A stretch of 64,000 bases of DNA, taken from positions 496,001 to 560,000 of the forward strand of contig OY730298.1 in NCBI GenBank assembly GCA_963422595.1. The letters run 5' to 3'. The translations under genes were made by a program, and so were the position numbers. Each line of letters starts with the position of its first letter. Positions within the stretch are counted from its first letter, which is position 1. The notes under the pieces were generated by a model that worked only from the letters and a program-made list of their open reading frames with translations, was not told the DNA's origin and did not search any database. This document shows, one piece after another, positions 52,694 through 62,033 of the stretch. The DNA is from G963422595 sp963422595 (GTDB lineage Bacteria > Pseudomonadota > Gammaproteobacteria > UBA4575).

Positions 52694-54034
52694 ATGTTAG
52701 ATAAAGTTGTTATTGCCAATCGCGGCGAGATCGCGCTACGCATCTTACGCGCATGCCGTGACATGGGAATCAAAACGGTCGCGATTCATTCAGAGGCCGA
52801 TCGCGATTTAATGCACGTCGGTATGGCCGATGAATCCGTTTGTATAGGCCCGGCACCTTCTGCAAAGAGTTATCTGGATATTCCTGCCATCATTAGCGCT
52901 GCGGAAGTTACTAACGCTACGGCTATTCACCCCGGATACGGATTTCTATCCGAAAATCCCGAGTTTGCGGAAATCGTGGAATCAAGTGGCTTCGTGTTTA
53001 TTGGGCCAACGGCTAAAACCATACGCATAATGGGTGACAAGATTTCTGCTAAGCGCACCATGCAAGCTGCAGGGATACCCTGCGTACCCGGCACCACAGA
53101 ACCGATTGGTGAAGACATAGACGGGAACAAGCGCATAGCTGACGATATTGGCTACCCGATTATCATAAAAGCCGTGGGTGGAGGCGGTGGTCGTGGAATG
53201 CGAGCGGTGTTTGAGGAAAGCGAGTTAATCGAAGCTATTGCACTAACTCGCACTGAAACCAAATCTGCGTTTAACGATGACCGCTTATATATGGAAAAAT
53301 TTCTACAGGCGCCTCGCCATATCGAATTTCAGGTGCTTGCGGATACCCATGGTAATGCGATTCATCTATGTGAGCGCGATTGTTCCATGCAACGCCGTAA
53401 TCAGAAAGTTATAGAAGAGGCACCCGCATTTGGGATCACGGAAGAACAACGCAACACGATAGGTGAACGCGTTACCCAAGCGTGTCGCCAAATTGGTTAC
53501 CGCGGCGCCGGTACCTTTGAGTTTTTATATGAAAATGGTGAGTTTTATTTCATTGAGATGAACACGCGCGTACAAGTTGAACATCCGGTAACCGAAATGA
53601 TTACTGGTATTGACATCGTGAAACAACAGTTGCTGGTCGCGGCAGGCGAGAAAATTTCATTTACGCAAGACGAAATTGACATTCACGGGCATGCAATTGA
53701 ATGTCGCATTAATGCTGAAGACCCTTACAAATTTATCCCTTGCCCAGGCAGAGTCAGTCATTTTCACTGTCCTGGGGGGCCCGGCATACGGGTTGATACG
53801 CATTTATACAATGGCTATACGGTGCCTCCTCATTATGACTCGATGATTGGTAAACTATTGGCGATTGGGCATAACCGTCAGGGCGCAATCACGCGCATGT
53901 TGGGCGCATTACACGAGATCGTCATTGACGGCATCACTACCAATGTCCCTCTTTTGCAAGACTTGATGCGCGATCGCGTATACGTTGATGCAAAACATAA
54001 CATTCGTTATCTTGAGACAAAGCTCAAAGAGTAA
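52694..54034 (+). CDS. accC: Biotin carboxylase subunit of acetyl-CoA carboxylase
   Basis: ATP-grasp enzyme that carboxylates biotin on AccB. The 446-residue protein has the N-terminal MLDKVVIANRGEIALRILRAC, the glycine-rich ATP loop KAVGGGGGRGMR, EKFLQAPRHIEFQVL, and the catalytic region FIEMNTRVQVEHPVTE. It is 25 bases downstream of accB. prmA, which usually follows, is absent; a 491-base gene-poor gap begins instead. Confidence 0.97.
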   Translation: MLDKVVIANRGEIALRILRACRDMGIKTVAIHSEADRDLMHVGMADESVCIGPAPSAKSYLDIPAIISAAEVTNATAIHPGYGFLSENPEFAEIVESSGFVFIGPTAKTIRIMGDKISAKRTMQAAGIPCVPGTTEPIGEDIDGNKRIADDIGYPIIIKAVGGGGGRGMRAVFEESELIEAIALTRTETKSAFNDDRLYMEKFLQAPRHIEFQVLADTHGNAIHLCERDCSMQRRNQKVIEEAPAFGITEEQRNTIGERVTQACRQIGYRGAGTFEFLYENGEFYFIEMNTRVQVEHPVTEMITGIDIVKQQLLVAAGEKISFTQDEIDIHGHAIECRINAEDPYKFIPCPGRVSHFHCPGGPGIRVDTHLYNGYTVPPHYDSMIGKLLAIGHNRQGAITRMLGALHEIVIDGITTNVPLLQDLMRDRVYVDAKHNIRYLETKLKE

Positions 54035-54525
54035 CTCTCTTGGAGCGTAATCTATGCCACTTGGCAGACGGACACATATTCCACAGATTGGTATGCGCTG
54101 TAATAGCAGAGCAATAATGGCAAGGCAAATTCACTACAAATTTTAGAAAAGGTCTTGGCTTTTACTGAAACGCATGCAATCATCGGCTGTGATAATTAAA
54201 GAGTACCGCAAAGATAGGATAGAGCTATTTAATTAAATAGCCTAGTGTATTAAAAAAGAACAGGACACCACTCACTACGATCCTGAATGGAATATCCCGA
54301 AGGTGCAATACAAGTATATTTTGATGGTTGGTATCCACGTTATAAAATAATGCGGAGGTTCGCGTTACTCGAAAGTATATCTCCCAGTATCTAAAAAATT
54401 TACAAGCTACGCGATAGATGTATCAAAGAGGCGTTGTTGCGTATAGAGCAAGTGATTTGTGGTAACAATAACCACTGGCGCAATTTTTTAAGTATCTATC
54501 AAGCCTATAAGATGGAGTTAGCCGT
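54035..54525. other. Gene-poor gap between accC and fis
   Basis: A 491-base stretch where relatives carry prmA and dusB. It holds a 30-codon open frame (54054-54146) with GGAG 7 bases before its ATG (MPLGRRTHIPQIGMRCNSRA), unrecognised, and a perfect 18-base AT-rich palindrome GCTATTTAATTAAATAGC at 54224-54241. No remnant of prmA or dusB could be recognised. Confidence 0.45.
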
Positions 54526-54807
54526 ATGAGTGTGCCATTTTCAACTGCCCAAGTGACCGATTTACGTCGTGAACATCGTACGCAACCTTTACATAACGCG
54601 GTTTCTGATTCTTTGCGCCTTTATTTAAACCAGCTAAGTGGTCATGAACCTAAAGATCTTTATAAAATGCTCTTAAAAGAAGTTGAACGCCCTTTGTTTG
54701 AATCGGTTATGCAGTATTGTAATGGTAACCAAACCAAGGCGGCTCGGTGCCTGGGCCTTAATCGCGGCACACTCCGTAAAAAGCTTAAAATATATGGGCT
54801 AAATTAG
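54526..54807 (+). CDS. fis: DNA-binding protein Fis
   Basis: Nucleoid-associated protein that bends DNA and activates rRNA promoters. The 93-residue protein has the family C-terminal helix-turn-helix NQTKAARCLGLNRGTLRKKLKIYGLN (26 residues; key segments TKAARCLGLNRGTLRKKL) and the region LYKMLLKEVERPL before it. GGAG lies 8 bases before the ATG. In relatives fis is cotranscribed with dusB; here it is alone, 29 bases before purH. Confidence 0.95.
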   Translation: MSVPFSTAQVTDLRREHRTQPLHNAVSDSLRLYLNQLSGHEPKDLYKMLLKEVERPLFESVMQYCNGNQTKAARCLGLNRGTLRKKLKIYGLN

Positions 54808-54836
54808 TCTTCAGTTCACTTTTATAGATTATTTCC

Positions 54837-56414
54837 TTGACTGACTCTAAGCGACAGCTTGTGCGTCGCGCATTAATTAGCGTTTCTGATAAATCGGGCA
54901 TCGTAGAGTTCGCTCGTGAGCTAAGTAAATTAAATATTGAACTCTTGTCCACGGGGGGTAGCGCAAAGCTTTTACATGATAACGGAATAAGCGTTACTGA
55001 AGTTTCGGATTATACGGGCTTTCCGGAAATCATGGGCGGTCGGGTCAAGACCCTGCATCCAAAAATTCACGGCGGGATACTTGGCCGTCGCGACATGGAT
55101 AAAGAGGTAATGCGGCAACATGACATAGCACCTATAGATTTGGTCGTCATCAACCTTTACCCCTTTGCCACAACCGTCGCTACGCGCAGGTGTTCACTAG
55201 AGAGCGCTATTGAAAATATTGATATTGGCGGAGTTGCGATGTTACGCGCCGCGGCAAAAAACAACACCCACGTTGCCGTAGTGGTGGAGCCCACCGATTA
55301 TAACGACATCATAGCTCAATTATACACTAACAATGGCACCCTGAACCAAGTATTGCGCTTTGAGCTTGCCGTGAAGGCATTTGAGCACACCGCGCAGTAT
55401 GATGGCGCGATCGCTGATTATTTAGGCAAAAGATTACCTTCTGGCGACTCAATTTTTCCGCGTGCGCTCAATCTCCGATTGCAACGGGAGCAAGTGTTGC
55501 GTTATGGGGAAAACCCTCATCAACGCGGCGCCCTTTACGTCGAGGAGGGCATATTTGAACCAGGTATAGCAACTTCTAAAGTTATACAGGGTAAACAATT
55601 ATCATATAATAACGTAGTGGATGCCGATGCCGCATTAGAGTGCGTGCAGCAATTTTCTGCGGCCGCATGTGTCATCGTTAAACATGCTAATCCTTGCGGG
55701 GTCGCTACCGGCGAGAACCTTTTACAGGCCTATGAGCGCGCCTATCGAACTGATCCCACTTCCGCATTTGGCGGTATTATCGCTATGAATCAGGAGCTGG
55801 ACGCCAAAACTGCAAACACGATTATTGAGCGACAGTTTGTAGAGGTGCTTATCGCCCCGACAATTTCACCGGCGGCACGTGAGGTCCTGGCGTCTAAAAA
55901 AAATATTCGCGTATTGACACGTGGAGCACAGCAGCAAGGGTCAGCTGAATCATTCGATTATAAGCGCGTGGGCGGTGGCCTGTTGGTGCAGGATCACGAT
56001 GCGAAGGACATTGATCAAACGAGCATAAAAGTCGTCTCCAGACGATCACCAACAAATGCTGAACTTGAAGATTTGCTGTTTGCCTGGAGAGTGGTGAAGT
56101 TTGTAAAGTCTAATGCCATTGTCTATGCGCGTGATCAACAAACGATTGGTATTGGCGCCGGACAAATGAGCCGTGTTTACTCGGCAAAAATAGCGGCGAT
56201 TAAGGCCAGTGATGAAAACCTGGGGGTTGCCGGATCGGTTATGGCATCCGATGCTTTTTTTCCCTTTCGGGATGCGATTGATGCCGCACATAAAAATGGT
56301 ATCAGCGCCATTATTCAACCCGGCGGATCAAAAAACGATGATGAGATCATTGCCGCAACGGACGAGTATGGAATTGCAATGGTGGTTACCGGAACGCGAC
56401 ACTTTCGCCATTAA
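54837..56414 (+). CDS. purH: Bifunctional AICAR transformylase / IMP cyclohydrolase
   Basis: Catalyses the last two steps of IMP synthesis. The 525-residue protein has the N-terminal IMP cyclohydrolase part (RRALISVSDKSGIVEFAREL, GGRVKTLHPKIHGGIL) and the C-terminal transformylase (YGENPHQRGALY, VKHANPCGVATG, QPGGSKNDDEII). The start is TTG at 54837, with no clear ribosome binding site; the family-like sequence begins within a few codons of it. fis-purH-purD is the usual gammaproteobacterial order, here interrupted by a transporter gene. Confidence 0.96.
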   Translation: MTDSKRQLVRRALISVSDKSGIVEFARELSKLNIELLSTGGSAKLLHDNGISVTEVSDYTGFPEIMGGRVKTLHPKIHGGILGRRDMDKEVMRQHDIAPIDLVVINLYPFATTVATRRCSLESAIENIDIGGVAMLRAAAKNNTHVAVVVEPTDYNDIIAQLYTNNGTLNQVLRFELAVKAFEHTAQYDGAIADYLGKRLPSGDSIFPRALNLRLQREQVLRYGENPHQRGALYVEEGIFEPGIATSKVIQGKQLSYNNVVDADAALECVQQFSAAACVIVKHANPCGVATGENLLQAYERAYRTDPTSAFGGIIAMNQELDAKTANTIIERQFVEVLIAPTISPAAREVLASKKNIRVLTRGAQQQGSAESFDYKRVGGGLLVQDHDAKDIDQTSIKVVSRRSPTNAELEDLLFAWRVVKFVKSNAIVYARDQQTIGIGAGQMSRVYSAKIAAIKASDENLGVAGSVMASDAFFPFRDAIDAAHKNGISAIIQPGGSKNDDEIIAATDEYGIAMVVTGTRHFRH

Positions 56415-56592
56415 TTAACATGCGTCTTTTATGTTGATGTTTCATGGTGGAAGGTGCTGCATCCCATTGTTCAGGTGCTTGGGCATATGTCGTCACATGC
56501 GTTAACTTGTCAGGCGGCGCTGGAATAAAAATTGGCGAAGACAACACCCATTATTTAAGCATGACGATTTGCTCTTTGCCAGGAACGCATTA

Positions 56593-57483
56593 GTGGCGCC
56601 GTTTATCCAAATCCTGGGCGTTATGTTTCCAATCATCGCTATTGTGGCATTAGGTACAATCCTCGGCCGCACCTGGGAACCCGACATGGAGACGGCAAAT
56701 CGCCTTAATCTGGATGTATTTGTGCCCGCATTGGTATTTTCAGTTTTTAGTGATAAGTCGTTTATTATTTCGCACCATTTGTCACTCGCCGCCGCCGGAT
56801 TGGCGGTAATTTTTATCGCTGGAGCACTTGCCTTACTGATTTCGACGTTCACTGCTTATCCCTTCCGAACTATCGCGCCACCAATGATGTTCCATAATGC
56901 AGGTAACGTAGGGTTGCCTATAATGAGTCTTGCATTCGGCACCTCGGGATTAGTAGCGGGTCTGGTGTTATTTCTGATTGGCAATCTTACACACTTTGGT
57001 TTTGGCAGTATGATTTTGGCCCCCGGAAACGCGGTTTCCGCACTAATCAGACAACCTGTAATTTGGGTTGCCGCGCTCGCACTACTCATTAATACCGCGC
57101 CTGTCAACATGCCCGGCAGTGTCATGTTACCGCTTAGTATGCTGGGACAAATTGCGATTCCTTTAATGCTGATTTCTCTGGGCGTACGCCTTGCAAAAAT
57201 TGACTTTCAGGAATGGAAAATCGGAATTATCTTTGCCGTGGTTACCCCACTTACAGGATTTTGCACGGCCTTTGTTATCGTGAAATTCTTTGCATTCACC
57301 GCTATACAGGCGGGTTCGTTATTGTTATTTGGCGCCTTACCTCCCGCGGTAATGAACTTTTTGTTTGCGGAACGATTTAAGCAGCAACCCAAGTCTGTGG
57401 CTTCTATCGTGCTGCTGGGCAATCTATTCGCTATTATTACGTTGCCACTGGTGTTGGCTTTTGTGCTTGCTCGGTACACCTGA
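56593..57483 (+). CDS. AEC-family transporter
   Basis: A 296-residue membrane protein of the auxin efflux carrier family, with about ten predicted helices. FHNAGNVGLPIMSLAFG and LPPAVMNFLFAERF are the two half-helix signature regions. Family members export small organic anions; the substrate is not predictable here. I chose the GTG at 56593, which has AGGAA 7 bases upstream; the frame is open to 56569. It is inserted between purH and purD. Confidence 0.88.
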   Translation: MAPFIQILGVMFPIIAIVALGTILGRTWEPDMETANRLNLDVFVPALVFSVFSDKSFIISHHLSLAAAGLAVIFIAGALALLISTFTAYPFRTIAPPMMFHNAGNVGLPIMSLAFGTSGLVAGLVLFLIGNLTHFGFGSMILAPGNAVSALIRQPVIWVAALALLINTAPVNMPGSVMLPLSMLGQIAIPLMLISLGVRLAKIDFQEWKIGIIFAVVTPLTGFCTAFVIVKFFAFTAIQAGSLLLFGALPPAVMNFLFAERFKQQPKSVASIVLLGNLFAIITLPLVLAFVLARYT

Positions 57484-57513
57484 AGAACAATTTATAAAAG
57501 GATTGATGCGACA

Positions 57514-58797
57514 ATGAAGATGCTGGTCGTTGGTGGTGGTGGACGTGAACATGCGTTCGCCTGGAAGTTTGCTCAATCGCCAAAAGTGGCCCAGGTATTT
57601 GTAGCGCCTGGAAATGCAGGTACCGCGCGCGAACCAAATACCAGAAACGTTGACATTGATGCGGAAGATATTATGTCTTTGCTTACCTTCGCTAAGCGAC
57701 AACAAATCGATTTGACCGTAGTTGGCCCCGAAGCACCCTTGGTAGCCGGTATTGTTGATCAATTCAACAACCAGCAACTGCCAATTTTCGGGCCTACCGC
57801 CGCTACTGCACAATTAGAAGGATCTAAGGCATTTGCCAAGCGATTTATGAGACAGCATGACATTCCAACGGGTGATTATGCAGTATTCACGAGTCTGGAA
57901 GAGGCAAGCGCCTATATCTTGTCCAAAACTGTCCCTATAGTAATCAAGGCAGATGGTTTAGCCGCGGGGAAAGGCGTGATCGTCGCGCAAACTCATCAAT
58001 ACGCGCTGGAGTGCGCGGCAAAAATGTTAGGCGGCAGCAGTTTTGGAGACGCCGGACGGCGTATTGTGGTTGAGGAGTTTATCGCCGGCGAGGAGGCCAG
58101 CTTTATTTGCATGGTCGATGGCGAACACGTGCTGCCAATGGCGAGCTCCCAGGATCATAAAGCGCGTGACGAGGGGGACGTTGGGCCAAACACCGGGGGC
58201 ATGGGTGCGTATTCCCCCGCAGCTGTCGTGAATGAGTCTATGTATCAACGTATCCTGGACGAGATCATTCACCCTACGGTAAACGGTTTCTTGCAGCAAG
58301 GTACTCCATACATTGGTTTTCTGTACGCGGGTTTGATGATCGATTCTCAAGCTAACCCTCACGTGCTGGAGTTTAATTGCCGTTTTGGTGATCCCGAAAC
58401 CCAACCCATCCTGATGCGTATGCAATCCGACCTGGCGGAACTATGCATGGCCGCGCTTGCAAAACAGCTGCATCGGCATCGCATTCAGTGGGATGCACGC
58501 TCCGCACTTGGGGTAGTGCTCGCTGCTAAAGGGTATCCTGGGCCGTACCACAAAGGTGACGTGATCCAAGGTCTCGCCGAACCAATACCGGATACGCAAA
58601 AAATCTTTCACGCAGGTACCAGATTGCGCAATGGAGACATTTTGACTAATGGCGGTCGGGTATTGTGCGCGACGGCTCTGGGTAACGATTTTTATGACGC
58701 AAAAACCAACGCCTATGAACTGGTGCGGCAGGTTTCGTGGCCAAATATGTTTTATCGCCCAGACATCGGTTGTCACGCCATCACGACCAAGCCCTGA
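57514..58797 (+). CDS. purD: Phosphoribosylamine-glycine ligase
   Basis: ATP-grasp enzyme of the second purine step, joining glycine to phosphoribosylamine. The 427-residue protein begins MKMLVVGGGGREHAFAWKFA and has VVGPEAPLVAGIVD, ADGLAAGKGVIVA and FNCRFGDPETQPILMRM. It is 30 bases after the AEC transporter gene and converges with rho over 129 bases, in which I see no clear terminator. Confidence 0.96.
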   Translation: MKMLVVGGGGREHAFAWKFAQSPKVAQVFVAPGNAGTAREPNTRNVDIDAEDIMSLLTFAKRQQIDLTVVGPEAPLVAGIVDQFNNQQLPIFGPTAATAQLEGSKAFAKRFMRQHDIPTGDYAVFTSLEEASAYILSKTVPIVIKADGLAAGKGVIVAQTHQYALECAAKMLGGSSFGDAGRRIVVEEFIAGEEASFICMVDGEHVLPMASSQDHKARDEGDVGPNTGGMGAYSPAAVVNESMYQRILDEIIHPTVNGFLQQGTPYIGFLYAGLMIDSQANPHVLEFNCRFGDPETQPILMRMQSDLAELCMAALAKQLHRHRIQWDARSALGVVLAAKGYPGPYHKGDVIQGLAEPIPDTQKIFHAGTRLRNGDILTNGGRVLCATALGNDFYDAKTNAYELVRQVSWPNMFYRPDIGCHAITTKP

Positions 58798-58926
58798 AGG
58801 GGTATTCAACGGCAAATCTCATAGATAGATACCGCCGGCCGACATTTGAAAAAATGCAGCGGGATTGATAATGCTGTTGTAAGAGAGTGTTTACGTTTTT
58901 AAGGTTTAACGACGCCAGAGAATAAA

Positions 58927-60183
58927 TTAACGTTTCATCGCCTCGAAAAACTCGTTGTTGGTCTTGGCACTTTGCATGCGACCCAGCATAAAATCCATAG
59001 CTTCGACCTCATCCATAGAGTGCAGGAATTTACGCAGTACCCAAATTTTCTGTAGTTCTTCAGCATCCGTAATGAGTTCTTCGCGACGCGTGCCAGAACG
59101 ATTAATGTTAACTGCCGGGAATACACGTTTTTCAGCAATACGCCGATCCATATGAATCTCCATATTACCCGTGCCCTTAAATTCCTCGTAAATAACTTCA
59201 TCCATCCTGGATCCGGTATCCACCAAAGCGGTGGCAAGAATAGTAAGACTACCGCCTTCTTCAATGTTGCGCGCGGCGCCAAAGAAGCGCTTAGGACGTT
59301 GTAGCGCATTCGCGTCAACCCCACCCGTTAACACCTTGCCAGACGCTGGAACCATGGTGTTATACGCGCGCGCGAGACGTGTAATCGAATCAAGCAGAAT
59401 AATCACGTCACATTTGTGTTCTACCAGTCGCTTCGCCTTTTCGATGACCATCTCGGCGACCTGTACATGGCGGCTGGCGGGTTCGTCAAAAGTGCTCGAC
59501 ACCACTTCGCCTTGTACCATACGCTCCATTTCTGTGACTTCTTCAGGTCGCTCATCAATAAGCAATACAATCAAGTAGCATTCCGGGTGGTTGGAGGTGA
59601 TACTTTGTGCAATATTTTGCAACATCAGCGTCTTGCCGGCCTTAGGCGGCGAAATAATCAAGCCACGCTGACCTTTGCCTATCGGTGCGCAGACATCAAT
59701 AATACGCGCCGTAATATCTTCGGTACTGCCGTTGCCGCGCTCTAGCTTCAAGCGTTCATCCGGGTGTAGGGGAGTTAAGTTTTCAAATAGAATCTTACGC
59801 TTCGCGTTTTCAGGCTTATCAAAATTAATTTGATCCACTTTCAGCATGGCGAAATAGCGTTCGCCATCTTTAGGGGGGCGGATTTTCCCGGATACGGTAT
59901 CTCCAGTGCGTAATCCAAACCGACGTATCTGACTGGGAGAGACATAGATATCATCAGATCCGGCAAGATAAGAACAATCCGCAGAGCGCAGGAAGCCAAA
60001 ACCATCATGTAGAATCTCCAGTACGCCATCACCAAATATATCTCCGCCATTCTTTGCGTGCGCCTTAAGAATCGAAAATATGATGTCTTGCTTGCGTGAA
60101 CGAGACAGGCTGTCAATGCCCATGTCTTCCGCGATATCTATTAATTCCGAAGCGGGCTTTTTCTTTAATTCTGTCAAATTCAT
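58927..60183 (-). CDS. rho: Transcription termination factor Rho
   Basis: Hexameric RNA helicase that ends transcription at unstructured RNA. The 418-residue protein has the N-terminal RNA-binding domain with GFGFLRSADCSYLAGSDDIY, Walker A SPPKAGKTLMLQNIAQ, Walker B VIILLDSITRLARAYN and the secondary RNA-site loops. It follows trxA by 199 bases, the standard trxA-rho order; the gap would hold a leader that may allow rho to regulate itself. Confidence 0.98.
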   Translation of the reverse strand: MNLTELKKKPASELIDIAEDMGIDSLSRSRKQDIIFSILKAHAKNGGDIFGDGVLEILHDGFGFLRSADCSYLAGSDDIYVSPSQIRRFGLRTGDTVSGKIRPPKDGERYFAMLKVDQINFDKPENAKRKILFENLTPLHPDERLKLERGNGSTEDITARIIDVCAPIGKGQRGLIISPPKAGKTLMLQNIAQSITSNHPECYLIVLLIDERPEEVTEMERMVQGEVVSSTFDEPASRHVQVAEMVIEKAKRLVEHKCDVIILLDSITRLARAYNTMVPASGKVLTGGVDANALQRPKRFFGAARNIEEGGSLTILATALVDTGSRMDEVIYEEFKGTGNMEIHMDRRIAEKRVFPAVNINRSGTRREELITDAEELQKIWVLRKFLHSMDEVEAMDFMLGRMQSAKTNNEFFEAMKR

Positions 60184-60382
60184 AGCATTTTTAGCTTTTA
60201 TTTATTAACAAAGGATAAGGATTTTTAAATCGTTCGCACGCAAGACTCAACTAACGCTGCGAAATAGCGTTTTATTTATCAGAATTTTTCTGCGTGGCTG
60301 ATATGTTTCGCTATATATTTATTATTTAATATCTTCAGTTATACTGGCAGACAGCTGATAGAATTTTTTAGTGTATTCAGGC

Positions 60383-60709
60383 TTATATATTTTGATCAAT
60401 AAATGCAGTTAATTGTGATCTTGATAATGCGCCCACTTTGGTAGCTTCCACATTACCATTTTTGAAAATCATTAATGTAGGAATGCCACGCACCCCATAT
60501 TTAGGCGGCACATTAGGGTTATCATCTATGTTTAGCTTAGTGACCTTCAGCTTGCCCTGGTATTCGTCCGCGATTTCGTCCAGCAGCGGCGTGATCATTT
60601 TGCAAGGGCCGCACCACTCCGCCCAATAATCAACCAGTACAGGTTGCTCGGACTGTAATACTTCAGACTCAAAGCTGTCATCGGTTATATGGCTAATATT
60701 GTCACTCAC
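60383..60709 (-). CDS. trxA: Thioredoxin 1
   Basis: A 108-residue cytosolic thiol-disulfide reductase with active site VDYWAEWCGPCKMITP and cis-Pro GVRGIPTLMIF. It reduces ribonucleotide reductase and would supply electrons to DsbD, encoded at 49404. The start is GTG with GGAG upstream. It lies upstream of rho on the same strand. Confidence 0.97.
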   Translation of the reverse strand: MSDNISHITDDSFESEVLQSEQPVLVDYWAEWCGPCKMITPLLDEIADEYQGKLKVTKLNIDDNPNVPPKYGVRGIPTLMIFKNGNVEATKVGALSRSQLTAFIDQNI

Positions 60710-61024
60710 CCAACTAATTCTCCAATATTCAAAAAGTTAAAATAATGCCGTGAAAACGTGCGCCTGAAATGGCGAATTTACATAGGATGTTACTGCAAGG
60801 TAGCCGTTACCATGCTATTTTTATGCATTCTTTATATGATTACAAGCCCGCGATACAAATAGCACCACATTTACCGAAAAAAACCGGTTTGAAGCCTATA
60901 CGACTCATAATAATAGAGCATTTTTTAGCCTGATGCGGGCCGCTTCGGGACCAAAACGTCAGGTTTCTCTGGTATCAGTCTTGGTCACGGTAAAGATTTG
61001 TGCACAAACATAAGGCCTCTGAGC
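60710..61024. other. Divergent trxA/NDUFA9-like promoter region
   Basis: A 315-base spacer between two divergent genes. AAAAAACCGGTTTGA near 60880 is locally palindromic. I could not assign a convincing promoter, RNA or operator. Confidence 0.35.
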
Positions 61025-61969
61025 ATGAAGACATCAACGATTTGCGTACTGGGTGGCAGTGGATTTGTCGGGGGCCATTTGTGCGCCGAGTTGGTTAAAC
61101 GTGGTCATAACGTAAAAATCCTCACCCGCAGACGTGAACGGCATCGAAGTCTGCTGGTGTTACCAACCGTTCAAATAATTGAGTCTGACGTGCATGGCGA
61201 AGCTCAATTAAATATGCACTTTGCAGGCTGTGACGTGGTCATTAACCTGGTAGGCATTCTCAATGAGAAGGGTCACAAGGGAAAAGGTTTTCATGCCGCC
61301 CACATGGAACTTACGCGCAAGGTTATTACTGCATGCACCGGTTGTAAAATCGAAAGGTTGCTACACATGAGCGCGCTCAATGCCAACCCAAATGAAAAAA
61401 GCTTTTATCTGCGCACTAAAGGCGAAGCCGAAAATTACGCGCATACTTTTGGAGCGAACAGGATTGCCATAACAAGCTTCAGGCCGTCGGTGATTTTTGG
61501 CCCGGAAGATGATTTTCTAAATCGCTTCGCATCTGTATTGAAATTCACTCCCTGGTTGCTGCCTTTGGCATGCGCAGAAACGAGGTTTGCTCCGGTCTAC
61601 GTGGGAGACGTCGTAAAGGCTATGGTCGGGGCGTTGGACGACCCAAGTTCATTTGGGCAGAAAATCGATTTGTGCGGCCCCAGTCAATACACGCTAAAAC
61701 AACTGGTGGAATATGTTGCTTCCACCTGTGGGTACCAAAGAAAAATTATCGGACTGCCAAATTGGCTGTCTAAACTACAGGCACGTATTTTAGAGTACGC
61801 GCCCGGCAAACCGTTCTCGTTAGATAACTATTATGCACTACAAAAAGACAATATCTGCCGTGCAAAAGCCAACTGTTCCACTGCTTTGGAAGCGGTCGCC
61901 CCCGGATATCTGTTAAGTCGATCCAGACGGGTACGTTATTATACATCCCGCACCAAATATAATCGCTAA
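61025..61969 (+). CDS. NDUFA9-like NAD(P)-binding protein (atypical SDR)
   Basis: A 314-residue extended short-chain dehydrogenase-like protein. It starts MKTSTICVLGGSGFVGGHL with the dinucleotide-binding glycine motif; the active-site Tyr/Lys pair is not the classical YxxxK, as in the complex I subunit NDUFA9 family. FRPSVIFGPEDDFLNRFAS is characteristic. Bacterial members may help assemble quinone-linked enzymes; the role here is not known. The ATG at 61025 has AAGG upstream; the frame is open to 60998. It is 64 bases before cca. Confidence 0.88.
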   Translation: MKTSTICVLGGSGFVGGHLCAELVKRGHNVKILTRRRERHRSLLVLPTVQIIESDVHGEAQLNMHFAGCDVVINLVGILNEKGHKGKGFHAAHMELTRKVITACTGCKIERLLHMSALNANPNEKSFYLRTKGEAENYAHTFGANRIAITSFRPSVIFGPEDDFLNRFASVLKFTPWLLPLACAETRFAPVYVGDVVKAMVGALDDPSSFGQKIDLCGPSQYTLKQLVEYVASTCGYQRKIIGLPNWLSKLQARILEYAPGKPFSLDNYYALQKDNICRAKANCSTALEAVAPGYLLSRSRRVRYYTSRTKYNR

Positions 61970-62033
61970 GAAACTTGTACTAAACCGTTACTCGTAGCAT
62001 ATTTTTACGTTATCACATCTGTACTAACCAGCA

